A DNA stretch of 17,288 bases from DATJPD01 sp036394195. Its GTDB lineage: Bacteria > Pseudomonadota > Alphaproteobacteria > CACIAM-22H2. The position numbers were made by a program, and so were the translations under genes. The notes under the pieces were generated by a model, which was given only the letters and a program-made list of their open reading frames with translations, was not told where the DNA came from and made no database searches. Shown here in pieces: positions 10,201 to 17,288 of this stretch. The stretch spans positions 1 through 17,288 of the forward strand of contig DASWFO010000197.1 in assembly GCA_036394195.1 (NCBI GenBank). The letters are read 5' to 3'. Position 1 is the first letter of the stretch, and each line of letters opens with the position of its first letter.

Positions 10201-10280
10201 GCGGAATCAATTTAGTGCAGGCAGTGCGGCCGTCCCAACCGGCGTTGTGGCGCACGCTACCGCCGGCGATCCCGTCGACG

Positions 10281-11675
10281 TCAAGCGGCATCGCTCTTGG
10301 ATCCCCTCGTCCGGAGCGCTGCGACAATAGCGAGAGCGAGAATCCCCGTCGTCGCCAGGGCCAGGACCCAGAACGTCTTCGTCATGATGGAGATGAATTC
10401 GGCGGGATGGCGGTCCACCGGCTCATTGCCGAGCGACAGCGAGATCAGCAGTGCCGTCACCAGCATGCCCGACAGCATGCCGAGCGCGCGCGACGTGGCG
10501 CCGAGGGCGGCGGCGATGCTTGTCGCCTCCTTGGGCACGCTGCCCATGATCATGGTCATGTTCGGCGACGAGAACAGCGCCCACCCCAACCCGTGGATCG
10601 CCAGCATGGCCGTGACGTAGAGCAAGCCCGTCTGGCCGGAGAGCGGGATCCCCATCACGGCTGAGATCAGGATACACGCGACGCCGAAGATCAGGATCAG
10701 ATCCGGCCGGTAGCGGTCGGACAATCGGCCGGCCACCGGCGCCAGCGCCGTCATCAAGATGGCGCCGATGGCCACGATCTCGCCGGCCACATTCGCCGGG
10801 TGGCCGAGCGCCACCTGCATGTAGATGGCGAGCAGGAACACGACGCAGAAGCCGTTCAGGTACAGCACCACCTGCACGAACAGTGCGTTGGCCAGGAGAT
10901 GGTTGCGCATCAGCAGATGAATGTTCACCAGCGGCTGCGGAAGCCGCCGCTGCAGGATCACGAACCCGACCGACAGCGCGAGGCCGGCGCCGACGAAGAC
11001 GTAGCCATACAGCCCCTCGCGCAAGGTCGCGCTTCCCGCCACCAGGCACATCGCGGCGGCGAGCAGCACGCCGGCGCTCGGCAGATGGACGGCGCCCGGC
11101 GGCGGGCGTCGCCACGACGACGGCAGCTTCGCGTGCACCAGAAAGCCCATGGCCATCGCCAGGATTCCCCCGGCCCCGAAGACCGCGCGCCAGCCCAGGA
11201 GATCGGTCAAGACGCCGGCCACGACGGGACCAAAGGTCAGCCCGGCATAGACCGCGCCGATCGAGGCGCCGAAGGCGCGCCCGCGCTCGCCGGGGGCGAC
11301 GACGTCGGCGAGGATCGCCGGGCCGGTCGCGGCAAAGATCGCCGACGAGGCGCCCTGGACGAAGCGGAGCGCCAGCAGGATCGGCATCGACGAGCAGATG
11401 CCGATCAGCAGCGAGGAGACGGCGAAGCCCGCGAGCCCCAGTTTGAACAGCGTCGCTTTGTCGCTGGCGCCGGCGAGGCGTCCGGCCGGCAGCAGGAACG
11501 CCACCTGGCTGGCCAGGAACAGCGTCTCGACCAGGCTCAGCGAGGTGGCACCGGCGTTAAGATCCGCGCCCAAGGCCGGCAGCGCCACGGCCACGCCGGA
11601 GGCCATGAACGGCGGCGCGAAGTGCGACGCGATGATCGACCAAACCAGGACCCGCGCGTGTGAGGTCTGTGCCAT
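10281..11675 (-). CDS. MFS transporter, DHA2 (EmrB/QacA)-like drug exporter
   Basis: Inner membrane proton-driven exporter of 464 residues, a length fitting the 14-helix DHA2 class. It shows SHFAPPFMASGVAVALPALG in the first helix. The loop between helices 2 and 3 is GRLAGASDKATLFKLGLAGF, a variant of the MFS motif A. RFVQGASSAIFAATGPAILAD follows the typical motif B position, and AGLTFGPVVAGVLTDLLGWR is the motif C-like antiporter signature. The substrate cannot be named. It is on the same strand as ligD upstream but separated by 116 bp of palindromic sequence, so it is probably a separate unit. No regulator gene (TetR or MarR type) is beside it. Confidence 0.92.
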   Translation of the reverse strand: MAQTSHARVLVWSIIASHFAPPFMASGVAVALPALGADLNAGATSLSLVETLFLASQVAFLLPAGRLAGASDKATLFKLGLAGFAVSSLLIGICSSMPILLALRFVQGASSAIFAATGPAILADVVAPGERGRAFGASIGAVYAGLTFGPVVAGVLTDLLGWRAVFGAGGILAMAMGFLVHAKLPSSWRRPPPGAVHLPSAGVLLAAAMCLVAGSATLREGLYGYVFVGAGLALSVGFVILQRRLPQPLVNIHLLMRNHLLANALFVQVVLYLNGFCVVFLLAIYMQVALGHPANVAGEIVAIGAILMTALAPVAGRLSDRYRPDLILIFGVACILISAVMGIPLSGQTGLLYVTAMLAIHGLGWALFSSPNMTMIMGSVPKEATSIAAALGATSRALGMLSGMLVTALLISLSLGNEPVDRHPAEFISIMTKTFWVLALATTGILALAIVAALRTRGSKSDAA

Positions 11676-11700
11676 GACGTCCGTGTCGTATTCTTTCGGT

Positions 11701-11760
11701 CCCTCTTCCGCTTGCGGAAGAAGGAGGGGCCCGCTGCGTCAGCAGCGGCAGGGTGAGGGT
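11701..11760. repeat. Intergenic double hairpin between ligD and the MFS gene
   Basis: Two adjacent stems are present: cttccgc 11705-11711 with gcggaag 11714-11720, and ccgctgc 11731-11737 with gcagcgg 11742-11748. They are bordered by ccctc and gggtgagggt, which recall the outer arms of the CCCCTCACCC repeats. It lies 31 bp after the ligD stop and may limit read-through into the MFS gene. Confidence 0.6.
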
Positions 11761-11791
11761 TCTACATTATTTCGTGCGGCGCTGCCCCCCA

Positions 11792-14344
11792 TCAGGGGAT
11801 GCGCTGGCGCAGCTTGAAGATGTCCGCCCACGGATCGCGCGAGAGGAATTCCAGGCGGTGGCGGACATTGTCGACCGTGAAGTGATCGGAGCGCAGGCCC
11901 TCCGAGAGCTCGTCCCAGTCGAGCGGCACCGACACGGTGGCGCGCGGCAGGGCGCGGGTCGAATAGGGCGCCACGGCGGTGGCGCCGCGGCCGTTGCGCA
12001 GATAGTCGATGAAGATGCGTCCCGCGCGGGCGCGCTTGCTGACCGTCGCGACATAGCGGTCGGGCCTCTCTTTCGCCATGGCCTCGGCGATTTTCTGGGT
12101 GAACGCCTTGGCGCGCTCCCAGTCGAGGCGCGGCTCGACCGGCAGGACGACATGGAGCCCCTTCCCGCCCGACGTCTTGACGAAGCTCTTGAGCCCGAGG
12201 GCGGCGAGCCGGTCGCGCACGGCCCGCGCCGCTTCGATGACGTCCGGCCAGGTGACGCGCTCGCCCGGATCGAGATCGAAGATCAGGCGGTCCGGCTGTT
12301 CGAGGGTCTCGACCCGCGATCCCCAGGGATGGATCTCGGTGACGCTCGCCTGGACGAGCGCCATCAGGCCGGCAAGGTCGTCGACCGCCAGCATCGGGTC
12401 TTTCTCGCCGACGTCGATGCGCCGCATCTCCGGCCCGAGCCCCGCCCATTCGTGCTTGGCGTAGAAGCTTTTCTCCGACACACCGGACGGCGAGCGCGTC
12501 AGGCTCAGCACGCGGCCGGCGATGTGCGGCAGGATCCAGTCAGCGATGTCGGTGTAGAACTCGGCGAGGCCCTGCTTGGTGAGGCCTGGCTCTGGCCACA
12601 GGATCCGCTCCGGATGGGTGAGCTTGAAGCTGGGCGTGCCCGTCTTGGCGCGCTGCGGCTTTGACGACGTCTGCTGCATCTCGCGGCCGACCTCGTCCGG
12701 CGACTTGTCCTCGCGGAGGCCCTTGAACGACGATTGGCGGATCACGTCGTCGCGCGTCCAGTCGCGATATTCGACCTCGGAGACCAGCTTCGGCTCCACC
12801 CAGGTGACGCCCTTCTCGGCGCCATCGGGCAGCGCCTTGCGGAACGGCAGCTTCTTCGTCTTGAGCTTGTCGAGCATCGCCCACAGGTTTTGCGCCTGGC
12901 CCAGGGACCAGCCGGTGCCGACGCGGCCGGCATAGGCGATCTGCCCGCCGTCGTAATAGCCCAGCGCCAGCGAGCCGATGGCGCGGCTGGCGGCGGTCGA
13001 CGTCGTGAAGCCGACGATCACGAATTCCTGGCTCTGCCGGCACTTCGATTTCAGCCAGTGCTCGCCGCGGCCGGGGCGATACGGCAGGTCTTTGCGCTTG
13101 GAGATGATGCCCTCCAGCCCCAGCCGGCACGAATGCTCGAGCACGGTCGGGCCGTCGGCGTCGAGGTGATCGCTGAAGCGGATGCGCGCAGTCGCGGGCA
13201 GGCCGGCCGTGATCTGCTGCAGCAGAGACTTGCGGTCGAGGAGCGCCGCGCCGGTGAGATCGAAGCCTTCGCAGTAGAGAACGTCGAACACGAAGTAGCG
13301 GAAGCGGTCTTGGCGGCCGGCCTGCAGGTCCGCCTGCAGGTCGTTGAGAGTGGTGAGGCCGCCCGCGTCCTCGACCACGATCTCGCCGTCGATCAGCGCC
13401 GACGCAAGGCCGAGCTCCTTCACGGCACCGGCGATGCTGGTGAACCGCTCCGTCCAGTCGAGCGATTTGCGGGTGAGCAGCTTCACATTGCGGCCGTCGA
13501 CCCGCGCCTGGATGCGATAGCCGTCCTGCTTGATCTCGTGGATCCATTTCGAGCCGCTCGGCGGCTTCTCGCACGGCGACGCGAGCGTCGGCTCGAGGAA
13601 CGTCGGCAGCAGGCCTTTGCGCGCCCCTTTGATTTTATCGATGTCGGGCAGGACGAGCTTGCGGGCTTTCGCGACCGCCGTGCGGGCGTCGTGATCGGCG
13701 CGCAAGGTGCCGGCCGCGGCCAGCTCCTGGTTGGTGCGGCCGCTGAGCCGCGAGGTGGTCTCTTCCTCGGTGATCTCAGCGGCACCGGCGGGGCGCGCGA
13801 ACTCGTCGTCGGCCTTGATCAGCAGCCACGGCTCGCTCTTCTCGCCCGGCTTCGGCCGCATGCGCACGAGATGCCAGCGGCCCTGGAGCCGGCCGCCGTC
13901 GAGGGTGAACTCGAGATGGCCCTTGGCGAGGCCCTTGCGCGGATCGTAGGCCGGAGCCCAGCGGCCGCGGTCCCACACGATCATCGAGCCGCCGCCGTAC
14001 TCGCCCTTCGGGATGTTGCCCTCGAAGTCGAGATACATCATCGGGTGGTCTTCGGTGCGGACCGCGAGGCGCTTCTCGCCGACGGTGAGGCTCGGGCCGC
14101 GCGTCACCGCCCAGCTCTTCAGCACGCCGTCGAGCTCCAGCCGGAGGTCGTAATGCAGCCGCCGCGCGTCGTGCTTCTGGACCACGAAGCCGCCCTCGCC
14201 CGCCGCCGCCGCCGGCGCCGCCGTCGGTCCTGGTTCCGGTGTGCGCGAGAAATCGCGCTTCTTGGCGTAGTCGGCCAGCGGACGCTTGCTCGGCCGCTTG
14301 GGCGCGGGCTTGGCGGCGGGTTTGGTCTTGGCGCGCGCAGCCAT
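11792..14344 (-). CDS. ligD: Multifunctional NHEJ DNA ligase D (phosphoesterase, ligase, polymerase)
   Basis: Processes and seals double-strand breaks with Ku. About 850 residues in the Pseudomonas-type order. First is a basic Ala/Lys/Pro-rich leader (1-50). The 3'-phosphoesterase domain (about 52-190) carries VVQKHDARRLHYDLRLELDG, whose His and Asp residues form the metal site. The ATP-dependent ligase (about 245-550) has motif I HEIKQDGYR with the lysyl-AMP Lys at about 272, DGEIVVED, FVFDVLYCEG, LEGIISKRKDLPYRPGR and WLKSKC. The primase-polymerase (about 570-850) has LIFDLDPGE with the two catalytic Asp at about 690 and 692, and TSGGKGLHVVLP. All key residues look intact. I used the ATG at 14344-14342; a GTG two codons earlier (14350) is also possible. 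Ku and the BRCT/TPR gene lie upstream on the same strand, separated by a 316-bp repeat-filled gap. An intergenic hairpin sits 17 bases before the start. Confidence 0.96.
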   Translation of the reverse strand: MAARAKTKPAAKPAPKRPSKRPLADYAKKRDFSRTPEPGPTAAPAAAAGEGGFVVQKHDARRLHYDLRLELDGVLKSWAVTRGPSLTVGEKRLAVRTEDHPMMYLDFEGNIPKGEYGGGSMIVWDRGRWAPAYDPRKGLAKGHLEFTLDGGRLQGRWHLVRMRPKPGEKSEPWLLIKADDEFARPAGAAEITEEETTSRLSGRTNQELAAAGTLRADHDARTAVAKARKLVLPDIDKIKGARKGLLPTFLEPTLASPCEKPPSGSKWIHEIKQDGYRIQARVDGRNVKLLTRKSLDWTERFTSIAGAVKELGLASALIDGEIVVEDAGGLTTLNDLQADLQAGRQDRFRYFVFDVLYCEGFDLTGAALLDRKSLLQQITAGLPATARIRFSDHLDADGPTVLEHSCRLGLEGIISKRKDLPYRPGRGEHWLKSKCRQSQEFVIVGFTTSTAASRAIGSLALGYYDGGQIAYAGRVGTGWSLGQAQNLWAMLDKLKTKKLPFRKALPDGAEKGVTWVEPKLVSEVEYRDWTRDDVIRQSSFKGLREDKSPDEVGREMQQTSSKPQRAKTGTPSFKLTHPERILWPEPGLTKQGLAEFYTDIADWILPHIAGRVLSLTRSPSGVSEKSFYAKHEWAGLGPEMRRIDVGEKDPMLAVDDLAGLMALVQASVTEIHPWGSRVETLEQPDRLIFDLDPGERVTWPDVIEAARAVRDRLAALGLKSFVKTSGGKGLHVVLPVEPRLDWERAKAFTQKIAEAMAKERPDRYVATVSKRARAGRIFIDYLRNGRGATAVAPYSTRALPRATVSVPLDWDELSEGLRSDHFTVDNVRHRLEFLSRDPWADIFKLRQRIP

Positions 14345-14357
14345 GACCACCCTATTC

Positions 14358-14424
14358 CGTCATGCCCGCGAAGGCGGGCATCCAGTCTTTGCCTCTCTGG
14401 ATTCCCGCTTTCGCGGGAATGACG
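14358..14424. repeat. Palindromic intergenic repeat, GTCA..CCCG family, full copy
   Basis: Two hairpins in mirror order: atgcccgc 14362-14369 with gcgggcat 14374-14381, and attcccgc 14401-14408 with gcgggaat 14413-14420. The whole reads the same inward from both ends (gtcat...atcca / tggat...atgac). The half copy at 7258-7284 belongs to the same family. This copy ends 13 bases before the ligD ATG. Confidence 0.85.
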
Positions 14425-14448
14425 AAGGAAAGAACGGGAATGACGAAG
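14414..14448. repeat. Short direct repeat beside the palindrome
   Basis: The 14-base unit cgggaatgacgaag occurs at 14414-14427 and again at 14435-14448, 21 bases apart. The second unit looks like a partial duplication of the palindrome's end. Confidence 0.7.
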
Positions 14449-14483
14449 AAAAAAGCGGACATGGCTACGTCGCTGCGAAACAA

Positions 14484-14643
14484 CCCCTCACCCGCTCGCT
14501 GCCGCTCGCGACCTCTCCCTCAAGGGGAGAGGTGAACAATGTGCGCGCGACTACTCCCTCTCCCCTTGTGGGAGAGGGCAGGCCCAATCTGCGGCCGCGA
14601 GCCAAAGCGCTCGCGGCAAGAGAGGGGGCGCCGGGGTGAGGGG
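14484..14643. repeat. Palindromic intergenic repeat, CCCCTCACCC family, copy 2
   Basis: The outer arms are cccctcaccc 14484-14493 and ggggtgagggg 14633-14643. The inner hairpins are acctctccc 14511-14519 with gggagaggt 14525-14533, and ccctctccc 14556-14564 with gggagaggg 14570-14578. It shares arms, order and much sequence with the copy at 1367-1486 but has a longer right side. With the repeat at 14358-14424 it fills the whole 316-bp gap between the BRCT/TPR gene and ligD; I see no gene there. Confidence 0.85.
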
Positions 14644-14660
14644 AAGGACACATGAGCGAA

Positions 14661-15779
14661 CTAAGAGCCCGACGAGGAGAGCTGCATCTCGCAGAATTTC
14701 AGGGCGCGGCGGGCGCGGGCGGCCCAGGTCGAGCTGCCGTCGAGCTCGAGATAGCGCCGCCACCATTTCACCGCGTCGGCCGGCCGCTCCAGCCGCTGCA
14801 GGAACAGCGCCATATTGAACACCGCGTCGGTGTAGCTGGGCTCGGCGGCGAGCGCCGGCTTCAGCGCCTCGACCGCGTCCGTGAGGCGGCCCTGCTCGTC
14901 GAGCGCGTCGGCGAGGTTGTACCAGGCGGCGGCGTATTTCGGATCCGCCTTCACCGCGGCGCGATACGCCGCCTCGGCTTCAACCGCGCGGCTGCGGGCG
15001 CGCAGGACGTTGCCGAGATTGAACGCCGCCGCCGCGTCACCGGGGTCGAGGTTCATCACGCGGCGGTAGAGACGCTCGGCGATTTCCGTGTCGCCAGCCT
15101 CCTCGGCGGCCTGGGCGGCGTCGAACAGCTGATCGGCGTCGTCGCCGGCCGGCTCGCCGACCTCCATCACGAACTGGCCGGTCTTGTCGGTGCGGCCCTT
15201 CACCTGCTCGACCAGGATGCGGTCGGACGATTCCGGGAACAGCCGCAGGTTCGACAGGCCGGCGTCGGGCAGCCACTTGCGGATGTCGGTGAGGCTGCGC
15301 GTGATCACCGAGAGCGTGGTCCCATGATCGAGCAGCGCCGCGACCTGCCGCGCCGAGGCGAGATCGCGAAAGCCGTAGAGCCCGCCGCGCGCCTCGATCA
15401 GCCCGAACATGCCGAGCTGGTCGACGACGTCGCGCGGCAGCTTGCTCAGGGAGGCCAGCTGGTCGGGCGTGTAGCTCTTGGCCTGCTGCTCGGCGCTCTT
15501 CTTTCCCACCCACTCCAGGAACTGCCGCTCGCTGGCGATCGGCACCTGGTAGGTATGCGCATGGGCGAGGCTGTTCGACGGGCGGCCATCGTCGAGCAGC
15601 GGCCAGCCGAGCTCACCCACGATCAGCACGTCGGTCTGCTTGGTGACGCCCTCGCGCGGCTTGCCGCCGCGCTTGCGCACGAGCGCGAACGCGTCGGCGC
15701 GCTTCATCGACGCGAGACGGCCGGTGAAGGCGACGGTGCCTTCGAGCGTGCCCGCGTCCGGCTCGGCCTTCCCCGTCAG
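14661..15779 (-). CDS. BRCT / MerR-like / TPR protein coupled to Ku, candidate NHEJ accessory factor
   Basis: A multidomain cytoplasmic protein, 372 residues if it starts at the CTG at 15779-15777. Residues about 13-75 form a BRCT domain (GTVAFTGRLASMKRADAF, then KRGGKPREGVTKQTDVLIVG), the phosphopeptide or DNA-end binding module also found in bacterial LigA and eukaryotic repair proteins. Residues about 100-165 resemble a MerR-type winged helix (LSKLPRDVVDQLGMFGLIEA, then YGFRDLASARQVAALLDHG). Four TPR repeats follow at about 215-247, 249-281, 283-315 and 317-349. The first ATG in frame (15707-15705) would remove the first BRCT strand. Upstream of it I find no ATG, GTG or TTG in frame within the stretch I read (to about 15860), only the CTG, which overlaps the Ku stop as CTGA. 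Domain calls come from motif reading; a DNA repair role is inferred from the domains and from coupling to Ku. Confidence 0.8.
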   Translation of the reverse strand: MTGKAEPDAGTLEGTVAFTGRLASMKRADAFALVRKRGGKPREGVTKQTDVLIVGELGWPLLDDGRPSNSLAHAHTYQVPIASERQFLEWVGKKSAEQQAKSYTPDQLASLSKLPRDVVDQLGMFGLIEARGGLYGFRDLASARQVAALLDHGTTLSVITRSLTDIRKWLPDAGLSNLRLFPESSDRILVEQVKGRTDKTGQFVMEVGEPAGDDADQLFDAAQAAEEAGDTEIAERLYRRVMNLDPGDAAAAFNLGNVLRARSRAVEAEAAYRAAVKADPKYAAAWYNLADALDEQGRLTDAVEALKPALAAEPSYTDAVFNMALFLQRLERPADAVKWWRRYLELDGSSTWAARARRALKFCEMQLSSSGS

Positions 15780-16630
15780 CGTCCCGACTTCCGCTGGCCG
15801 CCGGCGGCGGCGCGGGCGCGCGTCTTGGTGCTCGCGGCGGCGGGTTTCTTCTTGGTCTCGGCGCCGATGCTGGCGCGCAGCGCATCCATGAGGTTGATCA
15901 CGCGCTGCGGCGCCGGCTCTTCCTTCTTCTCGATCACGCGGCCGGCCTGCTTGGCGCGCAGCATCTCGACCAGGGCGGTCTCATAGTGATCCTCGAAGGT
16001 CGCGGGATCGAAATGCGTCGCCATGCTGTCGACGATGTGGGCGGCGAGGTCCTTCATCTCGGCCGGCAGCTTGAGGTCCGGCACCTCGTCGAAATAGCCC
16101 TTCTCGTCGCGCACCTCGTAGGGATAGCGCAGCGAGGTGGCGAGCAGGCCCTTCTCGAACGGCTCCAGCATGACCACGTACTCGCGCCGCGACAGCACGA
16201 TGCGGCCCAGCGCCACCATGTTCTTGGCGCGGATGGTGTCGCGGATGACCGCGAACGCCTCCTGCCCGACCTGGTCGGTGGGGGCGATGTAATACGGGCT
16301 GTCGAGATAGCGGTTGTCGATCTCCGAGCGCGGCACGAAGCTCTTGATGTCGATGGTGTGCGTGCTGTCGATCTTGATCTTCTCCAGCTCCTCGTCCTCG
16401 ATCAGCAGGTACTGGCCCTTGCCGACCTCGTAGCCGCGGCCGACGTCCTCGCGCTCGACCGGCTGGCCGGTCTCGCCGTCGACCAGCTGCTGCTTCAGCC
16501 GGTTGCCGGTCTTCTTGTTGATGCGGTTGAACGAGACGCGCTCGCTGCTCGACGCGGCCGGATACAGCGCGATCGGGCACGAGACCAGCGACAGCTTCAG
16601 ATAACCCTTCCAATAGGCGCGCGGGGCCAT
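15776..16630 (-). CDS. ku: Non-homologous end joining protein Ku
   Basis: Homodimeric ring protein that threads onto DNA ends and recruits LigD. It has 284 residues, typical for bacterial Ku. The N-terminus MAPRAYWKGYLKLSLVSCPIALYPA is the family's opening. It is followed by FNRINKKTGNRLKQQ, EDVGRGYEVGKGQYLLIEDEELEKI, and later VVMLEPFEKGLLATSLRYPYEVR. After the core, the C-terminal tail (about 255-284) is basic and Ala-rich (KKKPAAASTKTRARAAAG...), like the lysine-rich tails that help other bacterial Ku proteins bind DNA. I chose the ATG at 16630-16628 because aggag lies five bases upstream; an earlier ATG seven codons before it lacks this. The BRCT/TPR gene overlaps its stop. The next gene upstream, ATP12, is more than 200 bp away, so Ku probably starts its own transcript. 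Confidence 0.96.
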   Translation of the reverse strand: MAPRAYWKGYLKLSLVSCPIALYPAASSSERVSFNRINKKTGNRLKQQLVDGETGQPVEREDVGRGYEVGKGQYLLIEDEELEKIKIDSTHTIDIKSFVPRSEIDNRYLDSPYYIAPTDQVGQEAFAVIRDTIRAKNMVALGRIVLSRREYVVMLEPFEKGLLATSLRYPYEVRDEKGYFDEVPDLKLPAEMKDLAAHIVDSMATHFDPATFEDHYETALVEMLRAKQAGRVIEKKEEPAPQRVINLMDALRASIGAETKKKPAAASTKTRARAAAGGQRKSGR

Positions 16631-16635
16631 GGGAT

Positions 16636-16640
16636 CTCCT
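16636..16640 (-). promoter_or_regulatory. Ribosome binding site deciding the Ku start
   Basis: aggag on the minus strand, five bases before the ATG at 16630. It lies inside the longer open frame, arguing against the start seven codons earlier. Confidence 0.75.
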
Positions 16641-16666
16641 GATGCGGACAAAGCGAGGTGGGCGCG

Positions 16667-16672
16667 ATAATA
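16667..16672 (-). promoter_or_regulatory. Possible -10 element of the Ku promoter
   Basis: The minus strand reads tattat in a locally AT-rich patch, 37 bases before the Ku ATG, implying a leader of about 30 bases. No good -35 hexamer lies 16-18 bases further upstream. The rest of the 212-bp gap (16631-16842) holds no gene that I can see. Confidence 0.3.
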
Positions 16673-16842
16673 CCAGAATCCAAGGATAAATCAGTGTTAT
16701 CAACAGGCAGTTTTCGGCCAGAACGTTTACAGAACTTCTCTCACTTTCGTCATATCGGCGCCCGCCTGAGTAATAAGGACGCGCGCCGCTGTAGTCTTCC
16801 GACAGCAGCTTGAAAACTCTTTCCGCGAGCTCGCCTCTTTCC

Positions 16843-17288
16843 TTAGCTCCTGAGTAGAACGAATACGCGCTCCGCCAGTTGCAGGTCGGCGCGGATTTCG
16901 GCGCGGCGCTTGGTCGTCTCGGCGTCTTCGCCCCATTTCTCGATCTGGTAGGTGGCGTCGAGCTCGGCGGCGTCGAAGGCGCCCGCGGCGTCGAGCCGGC
17001 CGTCGGCGAGGGCCAGGCCGATCACCAGCGAGCCCGAGGCGGCGACGGCGATCGACAGCGCGGCCAGGTGCCAGTCGCCGAGCCCGGCGACCGCGGTCCG
17101 CAGGGCCGCGAGGCTCGCGGCGCTTTGCGGCTTGGGCAGGATGCCGGCGGTGGTGACGTGCAGCGCATCGTGACGGAGTGCCAGCCAATCCAGCAGCGGC
17201 TGCCAGGCGGCGTGCTGGCGCGCCACCAGGTCGGGCGGATGTTCGGCGCGGTGGCAGACGAGCTCGGTCTCGGCGTAAGCCACGATCT
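16843..17288 (-). CDS. ATP12 family F1-ATPase assembly chaperone (5' end outside the window)
   Basis: The C-terminal 148 residues or so of an ATP12 chaperone, which in mitochondria and alphaproteobacteria helps the F1 alpha subunit assemble into ATP synthase. Seen are VAYAETELVCHRAEHPPDLV, then ARQHAAWQPLLDWLALRHDA, HVTTAGILPKPQSAASLAAL, WHLAALSIAVAASGSLVIGLAL and YQIEKWGEDAETTKRRAEIR, the family's C-terminal blocks in order. The frame stays open to the window edge. The GTG at 17283-17281 is an internal Val (family AYAET motif), not a start. It is transcribed toward Ku, with 212 bp between. Its presence supports an alphaproteobacterial origin. Confidence 0.92.
   Translation of the reverse strand, partial: IVAYAETELVCHRAEHPPDLVARQHAAWQPLLDWLALRHDALHVTTAGILPKPQSAASLAALRTAVAGLGDWHLAALSIAVAASGSLVIGLALADGRLDAAGAFDAAELDATYQIEKWGEDAETTKRRAEIRADLQLAERVFVLLRS

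Noticed and set aside
10034..10327. 97-codon minus-strand open frame between the MFS gene and marC
   Set aside because: It overlaps both neighbours' ends and palindromic DNA, has no domain and no ribosome binding site.
12734..14422. 562-codon plus-strand open frame opposite ligD
   Set aside because: It is fully antisense to an intact LigD with all catalytic motifs, runs into palindromic repeats, and has no recognisable domain.
14652..15986. 444-codon plus-strand open frame opposite the BRCT/TPR and Ku genes
   Set aside because: It spans two antisense genes and their junction with shadow-like composition.
16697..16705. ttatcaaca, one base off the DnaA box, near the Ku promoter
   Set aside because: A single near-match with no cluster of boxes, no AT-rich unwinding region and no dnaA or dnaN nearby; not evidence for an origin.
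16727..17188. 153-codon minus-strand frame overlapping ATP12 and the gap before Ku
   Set aside because: It is out of frame with the well-conserved ATP12 sequence, and its Arg-rich translation is typical of a shadow.

Overview
The window reads as a GC-rich alphaproteobacterial chromosome segment. Evidence for this is an ATP12-type F1-ATPase assembly chaperone, alphaproteobacterial-style propionyl-CoA carboxylase subunits (PccA and PccB), a bacterial NHEJ set (Ku plus a three-domain LigD), and palindromic intergenic repeats typical of such genomes. I cannot fix the genus. Both edges cut through genes: a TauE/SafE permease at the left and ATP12 at the right. The left edge also carries a foldback-like inverted repeat, so the window may be a whole contig. 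Nothing suggests a phage, plasmid, insertion sequence or CRISPR array.

Layout, left to right. 1-1345: a minus-strand run of HEPN-like protein, acylphosphatase and TauE/SafE permease, tightly packed. 1367-1486: an intergenic palindromic repeat. 1510-3645: pccA, minus strand, with an unusual basic N-terminal extension. 3764-4333: a plus-strand coiled-coil hypothetical, divergent from pccA. 4341-5772: minus-strand site-2 protease with two CBS domains, followed one base later by a small HicA-like protein. 6036-7226: plus-strand LivK-type periplasmic binding protein without its permease genes. 7310-10037: minus-strand MarC, isoprenylcysteine methyltransferase-like protein and pccB. 10281-11675: minus-strand MFS exporter. 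11792-16630: the NHEJ locus on the minus strand, in transcription order Ku, a BRCT/MerR-like/TPR protein, a repeat-filled gap, then LigD. 16843-17288: partial ATP12.

Functional themes. PccA and PccB together would carboxylate propionyl-CoA to methylmalonyl-CoA, although they lie about 3.7 kb apart with other genes between them. Ku and LigD make a two-component double-strand-break repair system. The gene between them encodes a BRCT domain, a winged-helix-like segment and TPR repeats. It appears to start at a CTG codon overlapping the Ku stop (CTGA), which ties its translation to Ku. This protein is the best candidate here for an undescribed part, a possible third NHEJ factor.

Two families of intergenic palindromes sit at gene boundaries. 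One has a GTCAxxCCCG...CGGGxxTCCA form (7258-7284, 14358-14424). The other has a CCCCTCACCC...GGGTGAGGGG form (1367-1486, 14484-14643, with weaker relatives near 10110-10200 and 11700-11760).
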